DNA of 20,947 nt from NCBI GenBank assembly GCA_015680685.1, contig MNCI01018082.1, positions 909,610-930,556 of the forward strand, in the 5' to 3' direction. Source of the DNA: Gnetum montanum (lineage: Eukaryota > Streptophyta > Gnetopsida > Gnetales > Gnetaceae). Of the stretch, positions 9,684-18,600 are shown piece by piece (within the stretch, counting starts at the first letter, position 1; each line of letters opens with the position of its first letter). The notes below the pieces were generated by a model. That model had not been told where the DNA came from. It did no database searches and saw only the letters and a list, made by a program, of their open reading frames with translations. Position numbers and translations under genes: made by a program.

Positions 9684-12600
9684 CTGCCATTCACAGATAG
9701 ATAAATGTTCAACACCCATTAATTATGATAGATGCTACTTAGAAAACAGTTTACTTTTGGAAGCATTCAAGACTGAAATTAGTCATACATCTCGTTTACA
9801 TCTTAGAGAAAATCTACTGCCATAGATATCAACTATTGTACATCTTCCTTCCTTTCCTTTCTTTCTTTTCATTGGCAGAAAAGAAATAACAAAATTTTAT
9901 TAATAATCAAACCAAAGAAATTTTTTGGGGAGGGAGAATTTGAAATGGAAGTAGGAGCAGGAGCAGGTATGGCCAGGGGAGTGGGAGCGGAGGCAAACGC
10001 CGTAGCGGCAGTCGCAGATGGGGCAGGCGTCAATCAGGTGAGCATCAAGTAGTACCCACCAGGGAAGAATGCGGGAGAAGGGGCTAAGGAGGGGACAGGA
10101 GAAAGCTCGATGCTAAGAAATAACAAATGGGGTTGGAGATTGTAAGGGGATCCTCAAAATCAGATCTAGCTGATGAAGGTATCAATCTTCCCCTGCTAGG
10201 GAGCTAGGAACCTAGGAACCTACTGTAAGGGGATCTTCAAAGCCCCAAATGAAGGAGATTGTAGTGCTCCACAAGAAGGATGTTCAGACAGAGGTGGGGC
10301 CTTTTCCTATCTCACTAGGTACTAGAAAGACTAGTTTACCCCTAACACCAATTGCCTGTAGTAAGAAGACTCAACTAGAGATCGATTTGGGGTTTCAACA
10401 GACCTTGAAAGAGACCATTAAGATTCTGTCATGGAACTGTAGGGGTCAGGGTACACCCTATAAATGAACAGACCTTGAAAGAGACCATTAAGATTCTGTC
10501 ATGGAACTGTAGGGGTCGGGTACACCCTATAAATGAAATACCTTGAAAGAAATTGTACAAAATGAAGAATGCAATGCAATATGCTTGCAAGAAACAAAAC
10601 TACAATAAACAGAATCTCAGTTCTTGAGGTGGGATGGCTGGCAAACACAATTGGTTCCCTGTCAGGGCAAGGTAGGCAGCCTAGCTATACTTTCACGATT
10701 GCATTTCACTCTCGTAGGCTCGTCCACATGGAGCATAACAGTCTTTGTCATTCCTACGGGAAGTTGGGTTACCAATGTTTATGGGGCCCAATATTGGGAG
10801 ATTCAGCTGCAAGAGCTCAGAAGGGTGTCTCAGGTGCTTTCAAATCAAAGATAGTGGATCCTAATAGGTGATTTCAATCAACAATTGCATCCGTGGGAGA
10901 AATCCAGATGCGACAACGTGGACCCTCTAGGGTGTCTGGAATTCCTATCATTTCTTGAAGACCATGAGCTTATCAAAATGGAGATCAGGGACTGCAAATT
11001 CACATGGAGTAACCAACGACGTGGTAAGGATCGGGTGCTATCCAGAATTGATCAGGTCAAGATAAGCTCGAATCTTTTACTGAAATTTAATGTTCAGGTT
11101 TCTCGAAAGAAGAGACAGGCTTCTAATCATCATTCAATTGTCTATTAGGTTTGCAGAAGACTGTGAAGTCCTCCTCGTCTATTTCAATTTGAGTGGGCTT
11201 GGTTAATAAAGCCTTGGCTTCGACCAATAGTGGTTGCGATTTGGAAGACTTACCAAGCAGAGGAGGATTTGCAGAAGTTCCTAGAAAATGGATTGAACCA
11301 ATTCAAACAGAACCTTCGCTCCAAAGCATCTAAAGAGAAATATTCCTTTCATGCTCATTGGGTCAAATTGCAACAATGGCTAGGAGAAATCCAATCGCAG
11401 CAGGAGGAAGGAGCAAAGTTGGAAGAGGAACATGAAATCCTCAAAGCGTTATAGGAGCTTTCGGCTGAAGAGAAAACATATTGGAGGCAACATGCAAGGA
11501 TCACCTGGTTGAGGGAAGGAGATAGAAATACAAGACTTTTCTTCAACTCCGCCAAGGCAAAAGGGCAAGCAAAGAGGACAATACACTTGGTTCCAAAGGG
11601 CAATGTGCTAGTCGACAACCATGATATTGTCGAGGCAATGCATAGGTATAGGGCCAACATTTGGAGTAAGAATAGAACCCTGCCACAATCAGTGCGATTC
11701 AACAGGGTTATTGGTGTGGAGGAGAATATGGTGTTTCTTAGGCTATTCACAATGACAGAGTTGGAAGAAGCTATGGTCTCAATGAAATCAATGAAAACAA
11801 ACAAAGCTTCGGGTCCAAATGGATGGCCGATTGAATTTTTTGAGTTTGCGAATCTCCTAGGTGAACACCTGCTAGATGTGTTTAACAAGATGTTACATTG
11901 GCAATAGGTTTGACAGGAGATTAATTGTTCAAGGATAGTTCTTATCCCAAAAGTAACTAATCCGATGGCCCCCTCACAGTTTCGACCTATTGGGGTTTGT
12001 AATACCCTACTTCAGTTATTCATGAAAATGCTTGTTCACCGACTAGCTCCCAAGATGCCAAAGCTCATTGAAGGGCATCAAGCACGTTTTGTAAAAGGGT
12101 ATTTCCTGCAACACCAAGTTATACTGCTGCAAGAGATTTTCCACTCGCTATGTCATACAAGTTACCTAGGGATGTGCATAAGTTGGATATCATGAAAGCA
12201 TGTGACATAGTTAGCTAGGAGGTGCTAAGAGAGATTATGCCTTGTAAAGGGTTTGATTCCAAGTTTGTGGATCTTTGTATTTAGTTGCAAGCTTCAGGAA
12301 GCTACTCCTTTGATATTGATGGTAAACTTTGGGGATTTGCCAAGATGGGCTAGGGGCTTAGACAAGGGGATCCCCTTTCCCCAGTCCAATTCATTATCGA
12401 CATGGACATGTTACAGATATACTATGAGAGGGAAGGACTAAGAGGTCTGGAAATAGCGGGGCTTGAATGCCTTGCTGAGCATTAAGCTAATGATACTATC
12501 CTGTTTTCACGAGTACCTATTTTGCGAGCCCTTGCCCTTAATCAAGCACTTGATCAAATGGCCCAAGAGGTGGGCCTTGAGATCAATAGAGAAAAGTCAA

Positions 12601-15600
12601 CGTTACATTTGGTGAATACTGATGGTCAGGTTAAGGGTAGGATCTTGTAGATCCTACCAAGCACAGAACAAGACTCATATCTAGGGATGCCCATGTTTGC
12701 CTGGCATAGAACTTGTAAGTGGTTGGCCTTGTTACAAAAATTACAGCAACGTACTAGACATTTGACCAAACACTTCCTCACAAGAAAAGAAAGGAATATT
12801 CTGGTGTCCTCCATTTTGATGGTGATGGCCCGATTCACTGCTTCCATGGCTTACCCCNAAGGGGGGAACGATTGCACCTCATGTGCTAGGAGTATGTAGC
12901 AAAGCCTAAGGAGGCAAGAGGACTTGGGGTATTGAAGTATCATAATGAAATTATTATGGGATATCAACACCTAGTGGGATATGCATTATGCATCAAAAGT
13001 ATCAACAATGGAAGGCTGGGAAGTGGGGGTCACTGGTGTGGTAGGCCATCTGCAAACACACTTGGGATATGATACAAAAGGGATTACTGGGCAAACCACC
13101 TTGAGATATTATTAAAACTAACTACCCCCCAATTCAAGGTTGGCAACCTATCTAGAAAGGTCAATTACTAGAGAAGGTAAAGGTATTTGTCTAACCATGT
13201 TGCACTTCCGATGAGGAGTGGGCTCTCCTCAAGGCGAGAGGATTAAACCTTAATCATCTCTGCCCCTTATGTTGAAATGCACCTAAGGTGTTAAATCATT
13301 TTGTGTATCAACGCCCATTTGCATTTGGACACTTGGTGGGCGGCCACATTACCACCGCCCATTAATTTGGATGGAGACTCAAAAGCGGCAACGGTACTTT
13401 GGTCCTTGTGGAAGACAAGGAACAATTTAATCTTCAGGGCCTAGCATCCTCCTCAACCAATGCAAATGGCTACAACTAGGGTAAGACTGTGGCAGGAAGC
13501 TTTGATGGTAATGGGTCAAACGCCTATCTTTGAGCCTTCTTGTACAACTTTCCAGGCAAATCTTGCGCTATGGAAATTGGTTGAACAAGTGGGATGGGCA
13601 AAGCTCCTACCCAAGCTAGAAGGGGATCCCAAGCTGGTTGATGGTGTGTTCCTCACCAATTGGGCAAAGGATAAGACCGTCATTTGGGATGTCAAGATTG
13701 AGTTAACTAAGATGGCACTGGCAAGGTGGTTGGGGGTTCCCGCAGATGGTGAAGCAATTCTCCCGATTATTCGAAGCCTTGAGCCAATGAAAGGTTTCTT
13801 CAAGAGGGAAATGCCTAAAATGACAAGTGGACATGTGCTGAAGTCAGCAATACTACAACCCTAGCAAGATGCAACGGTGCTGATCGATAGATTCCTAGTT
13901 CATTCTGAGAGTTCAACTAAGTTACCGAGAATACATTTCGCCTTTATGAGATGCTTGAGGCTCCGTACGGCTGTTAATTTGCCATGGTTTTTCCTTTTGA
14001 AACTCCAAAGGTAGTGCAAAGGGCATCACGTGGGACTTATCTTGGCTTTGTGGAGGGCTGGGTGCCAATGATACTATAGGAGCCACAAGTAGCACCACAA
14101 TTTGTTTACACTAGAAGGGTGACGGGGCTTGGGGATACAAGGTCGACATCAAGATTAGGGATGACACGATAGCCAAACTCGATGCGGATGCCAACTTTGG
14201 TGCAAGGGATGATTGAGCCTATGGAGGACTCAGGGCAACAAGGGTTGTCTAGTGTTGAGTGGCTATGTCGGGAAACTCAGCATTGTTGTCAAAAGGAAAT
14301 CTTGAAGGCAACGGAAGAGGCCACAAAGTAGGCTAGGACAGAAGAAAGGGTCGTGTAGAAGGCCATATGGAATGCATGCGAGGAGGCCTTTCAATAGGTT
14401 GCAACTCATGTGGCGCTACAACATACAAAGCTAGAAAATGAAATCAAAAGGTGATAGGAGTTGCAACAGTTGCAAGAAGAATCAACCAGGGTAGTGCTCA
14501 TTGATGAGCTACATGTGCATATCAAAGAAGAGCTTCCACAAGAGGAGCAGCAAAGAGTGGAGTAAGAGTAGGAGGCCAGGCAAACCCAAGAGAGAGAACG
14601 AATAGAGGCCACATAGCTTCAGCAACAACTGGATAGAGCACATGCGACCAATGTGAGAATTTGGCTTCAAAAGGGAAAATGCCCGTATGTTGTGCTGAAC
14701 ATCAACTGTAATATAGCTTGGCTTGCATTGTGTTGACACCTCCAATGCAACGCAGACAAGCTACACCTGGATGGGAAAGGGGATGAGGCGAGTGCACCAA
14801 AAAGAAGGCAACGTTTAAGAACTTTCAAGAGGCTGCGACCTTTGTTGACACTAAAAGGTAGAGGGAGATTCTTCAAGCAATACACTACTAGGAGTGCAAG
14901 GACTATGAGTTCACTAGACTATCGAAGAGGCTCTAGGCGATGGAGTGTGCCCGGGGATTGGGAGTCTATTAGGTTATCCCAATTTCTTGATGTTGATTGA
15001 ACCATTATTTGGTTGATGGAACATGGGGTTATAGGGGCAAGGGGATCTGCCAAACTTCAAACGAGCAGATAATTTTGGTATGTGGGTTGGCCATGCTTGG
15101 GTTTTGGGGATGTCAGGGACTAACTATGCTTATAGGGTGGTGTACGATCCTGTAATTGCGTTTGTACATACATTGCAATTTTCTTAATATAATCCTAACC
15201 ATTTCTCAAAACAAATAATCAAACCAAAAGTAGAGTATTACTTTTTAAACAAAGGAAATCAAGCAAAACGTTTTACAGCATTTTCTTATGTGTCAGTCTA
15301 GATATTTAAGTTATGGATGAAAAGCCTAACATTAGAGATGTCAGTTCTATGTGGCACAACACAAGCCAGTTGTTCCCATTACATAAGATATTCGCAAATT
15401 ATAATATTACATTCACTCTGCAAATATGATTGCAATTCCCCCATCAAATCTTGAGAATTTGGAACAATGTTGGGATGTAAAAAGGACGGACGCCCACGGT
15501 TTGGCTTGCAGCTCTATGGAACATTGGTTCTCCAATTGCAAGTGCTACTAAATCAAATTGGGGGTCAATTTCAGCTCTTCTGACAAGAGGATCAAGGTCA

Positions 15601-18600
15601 TGATCCTACAGCAGGCTAGTCTTCTTCATCCTGACAAGACCTTGCATCTCAAGCCCAAGGAGGTTATTTGCAGACAGGTTTAGCTTCAAGGGGTAAATGA
15701 AGCCTATAAGTCTATTAAATTTACAAAGGACAGGGCAATTATGAATCAGGTGCACTAAACAATGAGGGCCAATTGTACTTTCCACTCTTTCCATTTTCCT
15801 TTATATGGAATTCTGTTTTTTGTCTGTTTATACATTGGGTTTGCTGCAAGTATTTGTACTTGCCAGTCTCTCCCTTTTCCTTGATAAGTAATTCTGTTTT
15901 TTCCCTGTTTACCCATTGGGTTTGCTGCAAGTATTTGGCTTCCAAGGCTCGAAGGGCCATTTTGGGGCTGAATGTTATGTTTTGGTCAAATTGATGTTTT
16001 GTCAAGGCCATTAGCTTGTTTGGCTATGGTTTTTCTCCTTGTTCTGCGCTGCTACTTAGGAATCATTCTCAACCTCACTTACAAGAATCATAACCAGTAT
16101 CCCATTCAGCCTCAAACAAGGGGCAAACACCAACTTATTGATGTTAACTTAGTCCCGGAAGGTTTCAAAAGGATCTTTGAAGATTTTCCTTCTTATAAAC
16201 AAGTAAAGCTTCCTTCCTTAGGTGAAGGATGGTTGAAACATTGTGAGGACTGGCAAATTTGTCAAGGACTAACAAACCCCTTTGGAAAAGTAGTAAGAGA
16301 CATCAATATGTTTTATGGAAAATGTTTATTTTAAAACATATTAGTCCTACATCTCAGTGACCTCTTCTCTGTTGGAATTAACAACCCATGATAATAACGA
16401 ACACCTTCAAAATATAAAACTGTTTAGCATACCTAGCCATATGTCAGATTTAACATTACTGAAGGGCAAAGTAAATTTGACTTTATTTGCTGTATCCCAT
16501 GTCCGTCCACCTACACCATTTGCTTGCATCAAGTCAATATTGTGCAGCAAGAAGTGATTTTTACCACCTATTCTTCCAAGAAATTTTTGGACACGCAGCT
16601 GGACATGTTCAAAAGAACCTATCTGCAAAATGTAAATGGGTATTTACATAAAACTTTGATTTAATGTTACATCAACTGACAACAGAAAATACCAAGAACT
16701 AAAACACAGGATTTTATAAGGAGGAACACATGATAAAAATTACCAATCAATATGTTTAAAACCTTTGACAAACAGGCATCTTTAAAAGAGACTACATGAT
16801 AAGATTTACCGCTATTATTGATCTTGTTACGTTAACTAAAGTAGTTTCAATATGACATTCCAGAGCATAATAGATTTTATTCAAAAGGAAGCAATTTAAC
16901 AGTTGCAAAACACAGACCAACCTGAATTTCTTTATCAACCATGCCCTTTTCGTGAGAAATCCTTTTACGCTGATTTACTGCACTTGATAAACCTTTGGGG
17001 CCATAACTACGCCTTAAAGAACCAATGCTGACCTCCTTTCCAAAAACTTTGTTATCAGTAAAAATCAAGTACTTATTCAAATGGGGAATGATTTGTTGAA
17101 ATAATGGCTCAAGATTCTTTGGCTGTAATTGATGCCACCTTTCAAGGCAATCCATTGCAACCATTGCAAGAGGACAATGCTTAAGATAGTTAAAGAAGAC
17201 TTTTGTCTCCATAAACTGATGTGCAAACTAATTGCTCATCTTACTAACTGTGAAAATCATATTTCAAACAACTAAATCATACCAAAAATATATTGTAAAT
17301 TATTAACCTTTACGACAGGAAACTTATATCTTTAACCTACCATAATAAACAAAACAATGTTATGAATAACAATAAGCATCTGAATCCTGCAAAAAATGAA
17401 TAAAGAATACATAATTTAATGTCCCTAATAACCAACAAACTAATACTATAAATAAGAAATCTGATGTCACCAATAACAATCAAAATTACGCAGCTGTTAC
17501 AGCATGACAGTCCATGGCCAGGGAGCACACAGTTAGATGTGGAGAACATGCAACAGGAGGTGGTAGGAAGGCGGGATCAGGGGAAACGCTAGGGGATCAG
17601 GTTGGGTGCCCTGATCACAATTAGTCACGGCCACAGCCCTACAGGTGGGGTCGCTGTCATAGTGGGGTTTTGCTGGTTGGGCTGTCGGCTTGATCTTGCA
17701 TTGTCTGGTCCATCTGGAAACCCTCCTTTTCTTTGGGTTTCTGGTTTTTGGGGTTTGGTTTGGTTTGTCTATGGGGTGACACCTGCAATGGTGGTTTCTG
17801 AGGTGTCGGCATGTGGGATAGTGGTTGCCGGGTGCCCCCTTTTCCCGATTGTAATTTCACTTTATACTTTAAATAACAACCTGAACATTTCTCAAAAAAA
17901 AAATAACAATCAAAATAACGCCATAAATAAACAATGATGCAGCAGTCTAGCACAAATCAAAACTCCGAATATATTCAAACATGATCAATTATATGACATC
18001 AAAGATTTTATATCTATAAATTTACCCACGGAAAAAAGACCCCCTGGATCAACTTAAGCTTCTATAAGTGATACATCAGAAACAAACCTTAATGATATTT
18101 TGAAGAAAAACAGAGATGCAAGAATAAAAGAAAAAAATAATGACTTGTGACTTTGGCTTAATGATTAGCACCGTCTAGTGTTGGCTATAAGGTTTAAGGT
18201 TCAAGTCCAAGTCTCCAATGTACTGAGAGCAATTAACTGACTGTATATTTGGGGGTCTATATTCTATCACACTAACCCACCCTGCAAGGAAAAACATGCA
18301 GCATAGAAAACACAAATGTAACATGGTTTGGAAACTGGCATATTTCATGGGGAACGCAATGGTTTCCTTGTTACCTGGAAATATAATAAGCATACTGGAG
18401 CTCTCACTTTTAAAAACACACCAACAGAATATACAAAACATGCAACATATAAAACACAAATGTAACATGCTTAGGAAACTAGCCTAACCCACCCTAAAAG
18501 AAAAAACATAAAACATAGAAAACACAAATGTAACAGGTTTGGAAACTGGCCTACTTCATGGGCACGGAAATAAAATAAGTATATTGGAGCTCTCATTTTT

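Larger units (their letters stand above)
9917..15213 (+). mobile_element. Complete but inactive L1-like LINE with extra 3' coding region
   Basis: The element is bounded by an exact 15-bp target-site duplication and ends in a short A-rich tail (CATTTCTCAAAAC). In order it holds a short leader, an APE-type endonuclease, a LINE reverse transcriptase, a zf-RVT-like zinc finger with the usual WKTRNNLIF segment, and then about 1.7 kb of further coding-like sequence. No full ORF1 with a zinc knuckle is seen before the endonuclease; only about 500 bp of leader is present. Stops and frameshifts are frequent, the second catalytic motif is altered, and a 70-bp tandem duplication breaks the endonuclease start, so it is inactive. 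It sits in an intron of the DNA-PKcs gene, antisense to it. One ambiguous base (N) lies at about 12858. Confidence 0.93.
9684..16432 (-). other. 6.7-kb DNA-PKcs intron hosting a full LINE
   Basis: This GT-AG intron runs from the GTATGC donor to the acceptor before 9683 and splits one aspartate codon. Most of it is a 5.3-kb LINE in the opposite orientation. Without the LINE and one copy of its target duplication the intron would be about 1.4 kb. The rest, 15229-16432, holds an 81-bp tandem duplication and an unassigned open frame on the plus strand. Confidence 0.82.

Noticed and set aside
9841-9875. CCTTT-rich tract as a regulatory site
   Set aside because: It is a simple pyrimidine-rich low-complexity run just upstream of the LINE target site, with no further support.
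11355-11888. 177-codon minus-strand open frame, the longest in the window
   Set aside because: It is the reverse of the LINE reverse transcriptase, whose plus-strand reading has clear family motifs.
13460-13864. Independent single-copy gene of 134 codons
   Set aside because: It starts within the LINE tail (VRLWQEAL) and lies inside the target duplications, so it is part of the mobile unit.
17602-17937. 111-codon plus-strand open frame
   Set aside because: It runs through the 410-bp retro-insertion, its A-run and the target duplication into host DNA, so it is a by-product of the insertion.
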